Assembly (NCBI RefSeq): GCF_019703515.2
Contig: NC_059346.1
Span: 55,440,001 to 55,504,000, forward strand
Length of the DNA stretch: 64,000 nucleotides
Source of the DNA: Myxocyprinus asiaticus
Taxonomy: Eukaryota > Chordata > Actinopteri > Cypriniformes > Catostomidae
Reading direction: 5' to 3'
Both the position numbers and the translations under genes were made by a program. Positions 24,241 through 35,352 of this stretch are shown here, one piece after another. The notes under the pieces are model-generated. The model was not told the DNA's origin, did not search any database, and saw only the letters and a list, made by a program, of their open reading frames with translations. Every line of letters starts with the position of its first letter. Within the stretch, counting starts at the first letter, position 1.

Positions 24241-24486
24241 AATAACAAAATTGTCAATCTCGAGAGTCTTTATCAGTGGAAAAGTGAAGAGGTTTACTTA
24301 TAACTTGCTCACTAACTCTCTAATACCCCCAGTAATGTCCAACCGTGAGTAAGCCTCTGTTCTCTGTTCATAGCTCTGGCAACAAAAGTTCGGCTACACC
24401 CATTCCAGCAAAGGATGACTTAGATGCACTATGTGTCTACAGTGTACTTGGTCCCGAGTTACACTACCATTGTTACCATGATGTAG

Positions 24487-24790
24487 TCAAATCAAGTCAT
24501 TTTTATTTGTGTAGCGCCTTTCACAACACATATCGTTTCAAAGCAGCTTTACAGAAAATCATGAATTAACAGAAAATGAAACTGTAATATCTATAATGTG
24601 TTAGAGTCATCATTGTGTAGTTTGATAAAATACAATTGTGAATTGTTTAAAAATAAGTCATTTTCAGAGCCGAAGGCGACTGTGGCAAGGAACACAAAAC
24701 TCCATAAGATGTTGGTTAATGGAGAAAAATAACCTTGGGAGAAACCAGACTCACTGTGGGGGCCAGTTCCCCTCTGGATAACATCATGAA
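24487..24790. repeat. Dispersed fish repeat
   Basis: The segment from TCAAATCAAGTCATTTTTAT through GAGAAACCAGACTCA to GGGGGCCAGTTCCCCTCTG matches, from memory, a very common fish repeat. It has no coding capacity. Confidence 0.6.
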
Positions 24791-24848
24791 CATAATGCCA
24801 ATATTACTTATGTATAGAGCAAGTCATGGTTTAAAATTATTAAACTAA

Positions 24849-26095
24849 GGGGCCATTTACACGACAACGTTTTCATATAAAAACTGAAAACTTTGTATAC
24901 TTTTTGGCTGTTTGTTTACACGACAACGGCGTTTTGGGGCCTGAAAACGCAAACTTTTGAAAATGGGTTTCAAAGTGCAAGTTTTTCAAAACGATGCCGT
25001 TATTGTCTCCATGTAAACATACATAAACGATGACGTCATGCGCACGCGTATTACATGTTCAGTCTATAGGCATGCGCGCGTGACAATGGCGGACTACAGG
25101 ACTGTGTTTGTGCTACTCAAGATTTTGAGTTTATTGACGCTTCTCCAGCAATGTGTAGATTAGTGTATTTTTATATATCAAACATAGAAAATTACTAATA
25201 TAGAATAGCCTGGACTTTGTGTGACCCAGGAGAGAGCATATGAGGTTTCTGGACTTTGTGTGACCCAGGAGAGAGCATATGAAGTTATTGAAAGTGTTGA
25301 TGCTGCAAAAAAACCACACAGTGCAACAGAAATAATGATGCTATAGACCTTGAGAAACAAAGCTGAAGATAAAGATTCAGCTGTAGCAGAAATAATGATG
25401 TTACGGACCTTGAGAAACATAGCTGAAGATAAAGAAGAAAACAACTAGTGGTCAAAGTGACCGTATTATGCTCAGACTGTTATGTTTTTATACTACTTTA
25501 ATTAATAAGTTATTTTTAAAAAATAGACTAAAGCCAGGTTTCCACAATTAAAAAGAAATCAAAGGCTCTGTAAGATAATGGTGGTGAATGGTATCCATGA
25601 CAACCAAAAAATATTGAAGGGGCCTATGCATGAGGTAATACCAGATAAGAAACTATACAAAAGATGAGGGTTTACACCAAGGGAGTCATATCTCAGCTGA
25701 CGTCTCGGGTTTGTTGGTTTTGCTCAATAAACTCTAACCTTTGACACCTGGAACTCCTGACTTTGAGAGTTTTCTTACTGAGAAGGAAAGAAAACTCTTT
25801 GCTCAACAACAAGATTTACTGCATCGCTACTACGACCAGCAATCGTCATCTTCATTGTTTGTATTCACCGCTCTGTGGAAGAATGCTTATGTGCGCAGGC
25901 GCGTAGTGTTTCTTTACAAAGTGACATCGCCAACTACTGGCCTGGCATGCATAATACAGAGTTTTTAGTCATTTTCACGGATCCGTGTGAACAGGGATTG
26001 TTTTGACAAGGTTGTCGTCTGTACGAGAAACTTTTCAAAAACGCAAAGGAAAAACTTTTCCGTTTTTAGTACATCGTTGTCGTGTAAACGTACCC
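24849..26095. mobile_element. PIF/Harbinger-like nonautonomous element
   Basis: The terminal repeats share TTTACACGACAACG (left from 24849, inverted at the right to 26095). TAA flanks both ends (24846-24848 and 26096-26098), the 3-bp target typical of PIF/Harbinger. The 1.25-kb interior has two small tandem duplications (25207-25283 and 25327-25440) and a stretch that looks like the end of an LTR, but no transposase. Confidence 0.65.
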
Positions 26096-26120
26096 TAAGT
26101 AAGTGTTAAGGGTCAGTGTT

Positions 26121-27280
26121 TAACCCTTACCAGTCGGAGCGTTCAAATTTGGGAACATTTATTCCCATGGTTCCTCATGGCTCAATATCTTCGCCGTCCA
26201 ATCACCGATTGTATTTCTGAAAACTGCCAGATACTCATGACAATATAAGCTAAATGCACATATGATTGGTTAAGGGGTTACTGGGCGTTAATAATAAATG
26301 TATCGTCATCCGCGTCATCCTCCATTTGCCTGAGTGGAGGCAGAGAGGATATCCCGGGAGATTACCTCCAGTGTTGGACTTACTGGTTCAAATTGAAAAC
26401 TGAGGCGATCTTTCGAGGTAAGACAAGTTATTTAACATGTGTTGTCAATATTGTCAATTGAAAGTCAAAACGTTTTAGTTACGTAGCATTTATTTGTTTA
26501 GGAGTAACGCTAGTTATTTCTGGAAACAATGACATGACCGTCGGCATTCATCGGACAGGCAGCTAGCCTCTAATTTTAAACACATTTCTGTGAAACTTGC
26601 TAAATAAACATTAGCTAGCAATACTAGGTACATTTTTAGCTAAATAGCAATAACATTTTTGGCAAATTTTGTCGCTTGTGGAAGATAGTAGTTACGAAGC
26701 ATTTATTTGTAGGAGTAGCGCTAGATAGTTTTTTTTACCGCGGAAAGTTAGTTTGACGTTCGACATTCGTTAGATATTCGGTTTTGCTTACCCGTGCTCT
26801 CTTCAGTGGACAATCTTACAAAGATGTCATTAGCACACTTGGTTTAAACGGAGTACAGCTATACTATACGGGCATAAAAACTGGATTCAGAACAGTCAAC
26901 GCTTGGTGTGGCCACAAAATTATGCCTGAAATGCTCCGATGCGCTTTGACTGCCTAGCAGATGTAAGCGACCGTCTGGAAACTCCCATTCAGAATGTTCT
27001 AATAACTTCCCAGAGGATAGACTGACTTACTACAGGTGAGATTATTACAGTGTGATCAATTATATAAGTACAGTAATCAATTATTTTAGAAAAATATTCC
27101 CTAAAATTTACCAAAATTATATTTTCTCATTCTAAAGGCTGTAGTAACATTTTAGAGGATATATGGATTTACAACAGGTGAGATTATTACACTACGTTCT
27201 ATTATATGAATACAGAAATCAATTATTTTAGAAACAATTCTATACATTTCTGTTAATACTGAATCTGCTTCCTGTTATAT
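26121..27280 (+). repeat. Composite repeat with internal duplications (left copy)
   Basis: It opens with TTAACCCTTACCAGTCGG, reminiscent of piggyBac ends. Internal duplications include GCATTTATTTGT, then AGGAGTA.CGCTAG, at 26487 and 26699, and a roughly 145-bp tandem unit around 27028-27250. Parts recur at 33930-34745. Confidence 0.5.
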
Positions 27281-27754
27281 AGGCTTAACAGGAGAGATGG
27301 CATAATAAAGTCTGATTGCTGACGGCAAGAGAGATCTCCACTATCGCTTCCTAGAGCACAGTGCTCATAAAATCGCTGTTGTGGAGAGGATACTTTAACA
27401 TCTGACTTCAGTAAATGTATATCAAGTCTAGTATAGCTGTCCTTTCTGATAATTTCCTTTACATATTTTTGGTCATCTGCTCTGATGTACTGTTGTGTGA
27501 CCAGGTGACCAGCTTTTTTATGTTTGTGATATTCAGCTGCAGTTGTTTTCTACAATGCAAGACAAAGTCATCCACAAGCTTTTTGTAATCAGAGTCTTCT
27601 CCATTTTCAGTGCAACATCCAGTTGAAGTTTCGACTGCAAACTTAATTCAAGGAAACTGTGTTTGTATGAGTATTTCTCCAACTGGATATTTCATCAGAT
27701 ATTTCATTTTATATGAAGTGAGATAAGACCTGATATAAAAGTAATTGTAAAGTT
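27281..27754. other. Intergenic DNA, no gene seen
   Basis: No domain-bearing frame or clear repeat boundary was found here. Confidence 0.4.
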
Positions 27755-28260
27755 GAGACAGGCTGAAGACAGGAACAGATGATGACGAGTGAACGCAAGT
27801 GCAGTATTTATTAACAACGTGAAATCCAAAATGGGACAAACATAAGCAACTTGACAATGTTACACCAAAACAATACTCGACAAAAGACAATGGCAAATAT
27901 GAGGGCTTAAATACATGAACATGGGTAACCACATGACAGAGACAACCAATGACGAGACTAAACTAATGAACATGATAACAAGGCAATGAAACAAGAACAA
28001 TGATAAAACAGAACTGATAACAAGACTCATAAACAGACCAATGAAGAGACAGGACTAATAAACATGGTGGAACAAGAGGGTCACATGACAGTCACATTAC
28101 AAAGAACCAATAAGAACAAAATGCATGAAACATGGGGGGAACAGGAAATCACATGACAAGAAAGAGGAAACAGGAACAAGGAACTACATTTTCAAAATAA
28201 AAGACATGAACAAAAAACATGAACAAAAACACATTAAAACATGACATATCCCCTCCCACA
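27755..28260. repeat. Dispersed repeat leading into the GC-rich array
   Basis: An A-rich noncoding segment full of AACATGA, AATGAGA and CACATGACAG motifs runs into CCCCTCCCACAAGGGGCGG. From memory this unit and the GC-rich part that follows occur together in many fish genomes. Confidence 0.45.
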
Positions 28261-28299
28261 AGGGGCGGCTCCCGATGCCCAAACATAAACTAACAGAGT

Positions 28300-29260
28300 T
28301 CAATAGGGAGCTGGGGGGTTGGGGTCCTTGAGGCATGGCCTTGCGAGACGGGGCATGGAGCAGGAGACCAGGGCAGAGCCGGTGGTGGGCTTGGTGGTGG
28401 CTCCAGGAAGGGAGTGGGGTCCGGCGGTTTGGGAGGGGTGACCACAGGGCAGGGACAGGAGGCCTGGGAGGTGGCCACGGGGCAGAGGGGACAGAGTTGC
28501 TGCTGGACAGGGTTCCGGAGGGAGCAGCTCAGAGGGCAGAGCCATGGAAGGCTCGGGGACTGGCCATGACGGAAACAGCCTTAGTGGCTGTGAGCACAGA
28601 CAGGGACGAGGGAACGATCTCCATGGTCATGGGCACTGGCATTGACGGGGGAACAGCCTTTGTGGCTGTGAGTACAGGAAGGGACAGGGGAACGATCTCT
28701 GTGTCATGCAAACTGGCAGTGACAGAGGAACGACCTCCGTGGCTGTGAACACTGGCAGTGACAGGGGAACAACCTCTGTGGACATAAGCACAGGCAGTGA
28801 TGGGAACGGTCTCCGTGGCCATGAACACAGGCAGTGCCTGGGGAGTAGGAGTCCTCCTTCTCTTCCACTTCTGGACGGCCGTGAGCACAGCTGTGGGAGA
28901 ATCGGAAGGCGGAGCCGTGGGAGACTCGGGGACAGAGCCGTGGTGGGCTCAGGGGACGGAGATGTGGCAATATGGCAAGGCAGGGCCTCTTGACTAGGCA
29001 TAGCAGGCGTGGTAACGGCATGATGTGGCAGATGTGGCAACATGGCATGGCGAGGTAGAAATGGCAGGTGTGGCAACATGGAATGATGAGACAGACGTGG
29101 TGGCTGAGGCTTGCAACGCTGGCTCTGGGACGGACGAGGCTTGCATCACTGGCTCTGAGACAGACGAGGCTTGCAACGCTGGCTCTTTGAACGTGGCGGC
29201 CATGACTGGGGACTCAGGGGTGGTGGCCATGATGGGGGACTCTGGCTTGGCGGCAACTGT
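28300..29260. repeat. GC-rich array with a 39-bp tandem unit
   Basis: From about 28578 to 28835 a 39-bp unit repeats about six or seven times (consensus near GTGGCTGTGAGCACAGGCAG then GGACGGGGGAACGATCTC). Because 39 is a multiple of three, long frames stay open on both strands: 137 aa forward (28335-28748) and 150 aa reverse (29079-28627), with 13-residue periods. A second array at about 29105-29200 has three units of about 30 bp (GAGGCTTGCAACGCTGGCTC). I do not treat the frames as genes. Confidence 0.75.
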
Positions 29261-29682
29261 AGGAGTGTATAGTTCTCTTTCATCATCTCATGTTCGAGAT
29301 CCACCTATGGGAAGGGCATCCATACCTGACCTCTGCAGAAGCATCCAATTGCATCAAGTCTGGCTAGACAGACAGAAGCGTGTGACCTATGCCCGGTAAG
29401 GACCCGCCCCCTTAAGAGCAAATAAGGACCTGCACGTGCTGCTGTTCCTCAGTTGACATTCGCTTCTCACGACCTGTTTCTCTCAGCTCGGTTGGAATTG
29501 GCCTTGCAAAGTTTTGTCTACAGGAGGACATATTGTTCAGATCAGCCTCCGCCAGACATGACTGTCTTGCTTAAGCCAGGTTAGCTGTTTCTGTTTGCTG
29601 CAAGCCGCCCACGCTCGCTCAAACTACCAGTCAGGCTTCCCACCCTCATCGCTGCCAGAGAACCTCATCCTTTCTGTGTCGT

Positions 29683-30780
29683 TTGCCTGGGTCTCAAACA
29701 CACAGAGGAGTCTCTAGAATTCCCGGAAAACCTTGGAGGCTCAAGGTTGCCGCTAACCAGTGCGCCGAACCTGAACTTTCCGACTCTGACGGGGGAAACT
29801 GTGACGACGATGCACTCCTGGGTGCTTCCCGGGGCGCGGTCTCTCTCAGCTGGGCCGATCAAAGAAACCTGGCGTTCCCTGAGGACATTTTCTCAGGGGA
29901 TCCCTCGTTCGCCAATGAGCCGGCTGGTTCTGGTGACAAGGATGATGCGGACCTTCTCGAGGGTTCGGGGGACGAGGAGGCCATTCTGTCTTCCATGACT
30001 CCCCAGGCTAACGCTCCCGCGGCCTTACCCAGTCCGTCCACATCGAGGATTGTGAGCCAGTGGCCGCTCGCCTCAATATCGAATGGCCAGCACTACAAAG
30101 TGCCACTGACCAAGAGAGGGACGTGTACAATGGGGAAACTCCTGGGACCCCCTCCCGGCCCGAGAAAACAACTTCTCCCTGTCCTCCCTGTATGTGCTAA
30201 GCATATGTATGAGGCATTGTTGGGGAGAACCGCTCGACCTCAAACACGGTCTCGTGGGCCTCGAAGTGAAGGATATGACGGCCCTTGGCATGGGTGACCC
30301 CCCTGCCATCGATCCCTCTATCACCAGACACCTTAATCCCTCTCAAGGTGGCCTACTTGCCCCCCCAAGCCTGTTCTCCCCAACAAAATGAACCGCTTTT
30401 CTGCCTCCATCCACCAGACCTTTTACTATGCCCCAGCCTTGGCTGTCAGGGCCCTCAACATCTCCTCCCTCCTCTCTGCATACCAGGTTGAACTCCTGGT
30501 CGACATGGGGCAGCAACTAGAGAAAGGGACCCCCACGCCCTCTCTGTGGAAGGAGATTGTCACAGTTAATGACCTTGTCCTCCGTAACGCCCGTCAGGCC
30601 GTCCAAGCCTGCAGGCATTCCATGGCTCTCAGTGGCCGGAGAACATGTGCTCTGGCTTTATCTGTCAGGCCTCCCTGACAGTGAGAAGCGGTGCATCACA
30701 GGTGCCCCGGTAGAGCCTGGCCAGGCTTTCTTTGGCCCTGCCGTCGCGTTGATGCAACAACGTTGCAACGACAATTAAAA
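29683..30780 (+). pseudogene. DIRS ORF1 (gag-like) remains
   Basis: The frame 29683-30297 is acidic in its middle (SGDKDDADLLEGSGDEEAIL). Later frames (30388-30678, 30557-30778) carry FYYAPALAVRALNISSLLSA, then WKEIVTVNDLVLRNARQAVQ and PDSEKRCITGAPVEPGQAFF, resembling the helical gag-like ORF1 of fish DIRS elements. The frame shifts at least twice. The assignment rests on resemblance and on its position before the reverse transcriptase. Confidence 0.65.
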
Positions 30781-31118
30781 GGAGGACGGAGCGCTTAAAT
30801 TATGCCTTCCTAGGAACGCAGCACCACACCAGGCGCCCCCCGCGTGGCCACCCAACTCTCCTGCCATGGGGCGTCTTTCCAGCACCCTGGTAAGGCAAAG
30901 CCATGCAACAAACCACTTCCCCAGCAGAGTAACCCACCCTCCGCTAAGCCCTGGGGGAGAATGTCTTTCACTGCAGCCAAGAAACCCCCCAACTCTACCC
31001 CTAAACGTAAACGGCTGGCCTGATGCACGGCAGGGGTCTTTGAGTCCACATTCTCGGGCCGCCAGCCCTCCGGATTCCTATCCTGCCCTCCTAGTCCACC
31101 CGTTCAAACCCCCCCCCC

Positions 31119-31151
<33 letters not shown>

Positions 31152-31532
31152 ACACATCCTGTGTGTTCAGTGCAGAACAATGTGTGTTCCCCCGTTCAGC
31201 TCATGTCGGGGAGCCTCCCCGTGCTAGAGGTGTTTACAGTGAGAAAAAGTGCACAAGCAGTGTCACCACACCGCCCCTATTACATTTCTCTAACCCATTC
31301 GACAAAGGTCTCGGCACCAGTGTTTCCCAACACACACAAAAAAACACAAAAAAATCAAATGAATTCATTACAGAGAGAGAATATCTCTCTGCAACCCCAC
31401 ATGCTGCCCTTAAGTTGTCCACTAGATGGCGCCATTGCATCACAAATGAGCAAATCGGGCATAAACGCAGCTATGAACGCTTCCCCGGTTCATAGTGGGT
31501 CACTTGCAAGTCACACAACAGTTTAGCAGGCT

Positions 31533-32438
31533 GTGTCGGCTCCCGAGTGGGTGATTAAAACCATAATGAACGGGTACAGACTCCAGTTTGCCAGGAAACC
31601 CCCGCCTTTTGGTGGCGTTATCGCCTCTCACACAGAGGAGAGCGCTACTCACATTCTGAAAGAGGAAATCTCCTCCCTCCTTGGGAAGGGGGTGATTCAT
31701 GTAGTACCCCTAGATCAATGCAATCAGGGGTTTTACTCCCGTTATTTCCTAGTTCCAAAGAAAGACGGCTCTCTCCGTCCTATTCTGGATCTCAGAGTGT
31801 TGAACAAACATTTGAGGAAATACAATTTCAGAATGTTAACACACGGCACACTCGCTCGCTCTATTCATCAGAAGGACTGGTTCACATCAGTCGATCTGAA
31901 AGATGCTTTTTTCCACATCAACATTTACCCACCACACAGGAAATTTCTTCGTTTCGCCTATCAGGGCCTATGTTATGAATTCACAGTCCTTCCTTTCGGC
32001 CTCTCGCTGAGTCCGAGGGTGTTCTGTCTATGTGCGGAGGCGGGCTTAGCGCCTCTGAGAATAACGGGTCTAAAGATCCTAACATCCACAAACGATTGGG
32101 TAATCATAGCCAATTCGGAGAAAGTGGTGCAAGACACTCGGCATGTGCTCGCGCACATCACATCGCTCGGGTTCAGAGTGAATGTGAACGAGCAATTTTA
32201 CACCCGCTCAGAATGTTATATTCCTGGGTCTGGAGCTGAATTCAATCTCCATGCACGTGCGCCTCTCACAAGAGTGTGTTCTCTCTCTAATGAATTGTCT
32301 ATCACAGTTCAAGGAGGGGGCGAAAGTGCAATTTCGCACATGTCTCAGATTACAGGGTCATGTCTCAGATTACTTATGGCATCAGCTATTCAGGTTTTGC
32401 CTTTGGGCATTGTGCAAATGAGGGCATTCATGAAGTAG
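31533..32438 (+). pseudogene. DIRS reverse transcriptase with mutated catalytic box
   Basis: This 301-aa frame shows FLVPKKDGSLRPILDLRVLN, then WFTSVDLKDAFFHINIYPPH with the first catalytic aspartate, and LPFGLSLSPRVFC. This is the DIRS form of reverse transcriptase, which copies element RNA to DNA. The second catalytic box, normally YLDDW, reads STNDW, so one of the paired aspartates is lost. The frame after residue 230 degrades. The segment joins to RNase H in another frame at about 32600. Confidence 0.85.
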
Positions 32439-32599
32439 GTTTTATCCCTCCACTTCAGCCAGTTACGCGATCTCTGTCGCTCTGTTACAGTGACGCACTT
32501 GTGCACAGCAGCCTTGCGCCACTGGAGGAGTACAGATTTTTACATACATGAAACCCCTCTCGGGGTGGTTATGTTGCGAAAAGTGGTAACGACAGACAG

Positions 32600-33223
32600 G
32601 GTGGGGAGCCACTCAGGAGGGCAGGACGGTGAACGGTTCGTGGCTGAGCGAACTTCGTTTAGCCCACATAAATTATTTGGAGCTCATGACTGTATGGAAA
32701 GCTCTGAATCATTTTCTGCCCTGCTTGCAGGGGCATCATGTGCTTGTTCGCTGCGACAATACCACAGCAGTGGCACATATCATTCGCCAGGGCGGAATGT
32801 GCTCGCCCAAGCTTCATGCTCTAGCTCACAGGCTTTTAGTGTGGAGCAGGCGGCACTTCCTGTCGTTACGTGTGACCCATGTTCCAGGCATTTTGAACGG
32901 GCGTGGACCTTCTGTCAAGGGGGAACCCGCTCTACGGAGACTGGCGCCTCCACCCTCAGATAGTGGGCATGTTGTGGGAGAGATTCGGACAGGCGACCGT
33001 AGATCTCTTCGCCTCGCACGAAAACTCCCATTGTCCTATGTTCTTCTTGCTAAAGGACGAGGACGCACTAGCTCATCCATGGCCCAAAGTGCTGCTCTAC
33101 GCATTCCCTCCCCTGTGCCTGTTAATACCCACCCTGGCCAGGGTGAGAGAGCAGGGCCTGTCCCTTATTTTGATAGCACTCTTTTATAATGATCCCCAAG
33201 TTGTAATGTTAATGCTGTCATAA
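32600..33223 (+). pseudogene. DIRS RNase H and linker region
   Basis: The frame 32629-32940 reads LRLAHINYLELMTVWKALNH, then HHVLVRCDNTTAVAHIIRQG and RVTHVPGILNG, matching DIRS RNase H with its glutamate and aspartate. A one-base shift moves the sequence to 32903-33223 (LLSRGNPLYGDWRLHPQIVG, then VDLFASHENSHCPMF). The downstream recombinase is gone. Confidence 0.8.
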
Positions 33224-33929
33224 ATTGTTTTCTAAACTTAGGTATATTCACTACATTTCCATTAACAAAATGTATAACAAATTCATAAAAACATTTCCAC
33301 CAAAAAGTTTATTGCTATTATTCTATATTTTTATTCCTTCTGTAAGACTGTTTTAAATTAATTTGGGATCTTCTTTAAAGAATGTGACAGGCAAGTCAGT
33401 TTGCAGTGTTTTTCATTTTATTTCAGTAAATAACTGAAATTGTTGCTAATTAATTGGCTTTGAGTGACATTGGAGATTTTAAGGGATAAAATGGTTTTAA
33501 TCGATGGTTGTTTCAGTCAGGACCATTTGCATCAAGTGTATTAATTTTACTTTGATTTGAAGTAATAATTTCATTGTATGCTTCTTTTCTAGGCTCTCAC
33601 TGCCCAGCCATTCATGGGTAGAGCAGGGAGAACAGAACTGAATTTATAGTGAAAGTCCAATCAGAGGGCAAGTTCATTAAATCAGAGCAAGAAAAATGTA
33701 AAGTAGCATTGGTCGCAACAGGCAGGGAGGCAGAAAACCAGATGAAAAAAGCCTTTATTTAGAGACACACAAGGAACATACAAAACTCCCTGAACAAGTA
33801 GCAGGAACAAACAGAAGGCAGATGATCTAACACATGATGATCTAGCAAAAAGCTAAATAACAGGCAGAGTACAAATTCATAGGGGGAAAGAAGACACTAG
33901 CACAATAATTATGTGGGTGGAGGTGGAAA
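33224..33929. other. AT-rich intergenic DNA
   Basis: No gene was found. A patch at about 33700-33900 contains AAAAAAGCCTTTATTTAG and ACAAGGAACATACAAAACTC, which may be old LTR sequence. Confidence 0.4.
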
Positions 33930-34745
33930 AGCACAACTATTTATTTTTTTCTAAAATTCATTATTGTACTCCTATGGTTATAAATACTGTAATAATCGCA
34001 CCTATGTGAAGTACGTCTATCCTCTGGGAAGTTACGATAACCTTTAGAATGTGAAAATATCATTTTGGTGAATTTTAGTGAATATTTTTTTCTAAAATAA
34101 TTGATTACTGTACTTATGTAATTGATGATACTGTAATAATCTCACATGTAGTCAGTCCGTCTAACCTCTAGGAAGTTATTAGAACATTCTGAATGTGAAA
34201 ATGTATTTTACTGGGTTTTTTTATTTTTTTTAATAATTTTTTTGCATGTATAACTTGCAGTCAATTGTATGAATGAGTGGACATCTCCTATGTTTTAGCA
34301 TAGTGGGTGGAGTTTTCAGACGGTCCCTTACATCTGCTAGGCAGTCAAAGCACATTGGAGCATTTCAGGCATAATTTTGCAGCCACACAAAGCGCTGACT
34401 GTACCGAATCCAGTTTTTATACCCATATAGTATAGTTGTACTCCGTTTAAACCAAGCATGCTAATGACATCTTTGTAAGATTGTCGACTGAAGAGAGCGC
34501 GGGTGAGCGAAACCGAATATCTAATGAATGTCGAACGTCAAACTAACTTTACCGCTGTGTTTTTTTTTTTTTTCTGGAAAAATATATAATATATAAATTT
34601 TCTTTTTTTTTCTTTTTTTTTTTTCTTTTTTTTTTTGGCAGTTTCTGTTAAACTTGCTAAATAAACATTAGCTAGCAATACTTTGTACATTTTTAACTAA
34701 ATATCAATAACTTTGTTTTGTCAATTTTGTCGCTTGTGAAAAATC
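33930..34745. repeat. Composite repeat, rearranged second copy
   Basis: 33930-34560 is an inverted copy of about 26745-27250 (for example GAATCCAGTTTTTATACCCA against TGGGCATAAAAACTGGATTC-like sequence). After a T-rich junction at 34560-34635, positions 34640-34745 copy 26584-26675 in the direct orientation (CTTGCTAAATAAACATTAGC). The two parts therefore have opposite polarity. Confidence 0.65.
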
Positions 34746-35352
34746 CGCCTGAAGTAATGTGAGGCAGAGAGCAGACGATGTTCAGACCTGCCTGGAAACT
34801 GGCCTGCTAGTTAGATAAGCTATCTAGCTTGTTGATTTTCCCATGTAATAAAATTTTTTTTAGATATCTTTCTATAATTTAGCCGATAGTCTTACCCAAC
34901 TATCACACAGACATGATTTTAGATTGTGTGTAGCTTCCTGTTCACAAAGAAAGTGTGAGAGGGCTATGCAGTTGGACATTCTGGCTAGTCTGCAAGCCTT
35001 TGGTGACTATTCAGTGTATGGATTTGTGAATAACACACTGCTGGCTACCAATTGTTGTACTTTGTTTCTGTTGTAGAGATGGATAGAGACTATGGCTCCC
35101 TGCTTTTGAGGGCATGAGCACACAGGAGGAAGATCTGCTGGACCAGGAACTACTGCAGGAAGACCCGTACCATGAGGAGATGGAGGATGAAATGGAACCT
35201 GATCCCCAGCCAAGACCATCAACTGGGTTTGTATGAATGTGTATGTATTGTTTGTTTCTATTTCTCATAAGACTGATACTCACAGTAACACTAACACTGT
35301 TACTCTTATTATTTTGGGTATGGCTAGCCATTCTCATAAAGCTGTACTCTGT
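34746..35352. other. Intergenic DNA with a short acidic frame
   Basis: After a splice-acceptor-like TTCTGTTGTAG (about 35066-35076), an acidic stretch reads EEDLLDQELLQEDPYHEEME (about 35118-35180). It could be a fragment of a transposase N-terminus. It has no recognisable domain. Confidence 0.3.

Larger units (their letters stand above)
29400..33198 (+). mobile_element. DIRS-type retrotransposon, truncated
   Basis: A GC-richer block on the plus strand holds a gag-like frame, a DIRS-type reverse transcriptase, RNase H and the start of the following linker (MLWERFGQATVDLFASHEN). The tyrosine recombinase that replaces integrase in this group is absent; sequence after 33198 is unrelated AT-rich DNA. 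Frameshifts and the altered catalytic box mark it as dead. Confidence 0.85.

Noticed and set aside
25741..25968. 75-aa frame starting MTPGTPDFESF
   Set aside because: It lies inside a nonautonomous transposon, has no recognisable domain and no splice context.
28578..28835. CRISPR-like spaced repeats
   Set aside because: The 39-bp units are directly adjacent with no unique spacers, and the genome is eukaryotic.
28335..29399. Long frames on both strands as host genes
   Set aside because: They come from a repeat unit whose length is a multiple of three; there are no domains, splice sites or conserved start.
30866..31526. Plus-strand frames with CACACA-encoded His/Thr runs
   Set aside because: They cross a (CA)n microsatellite and lie between DIRS ORF1 and reverse transcriptase; no domain is visible.
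34560..34640. Polyadenylation or retroposon tail in the T-rich stretch
   Set aside because: It joins two parts of the same repeat in opposite orientation and no retroposon body ends there.
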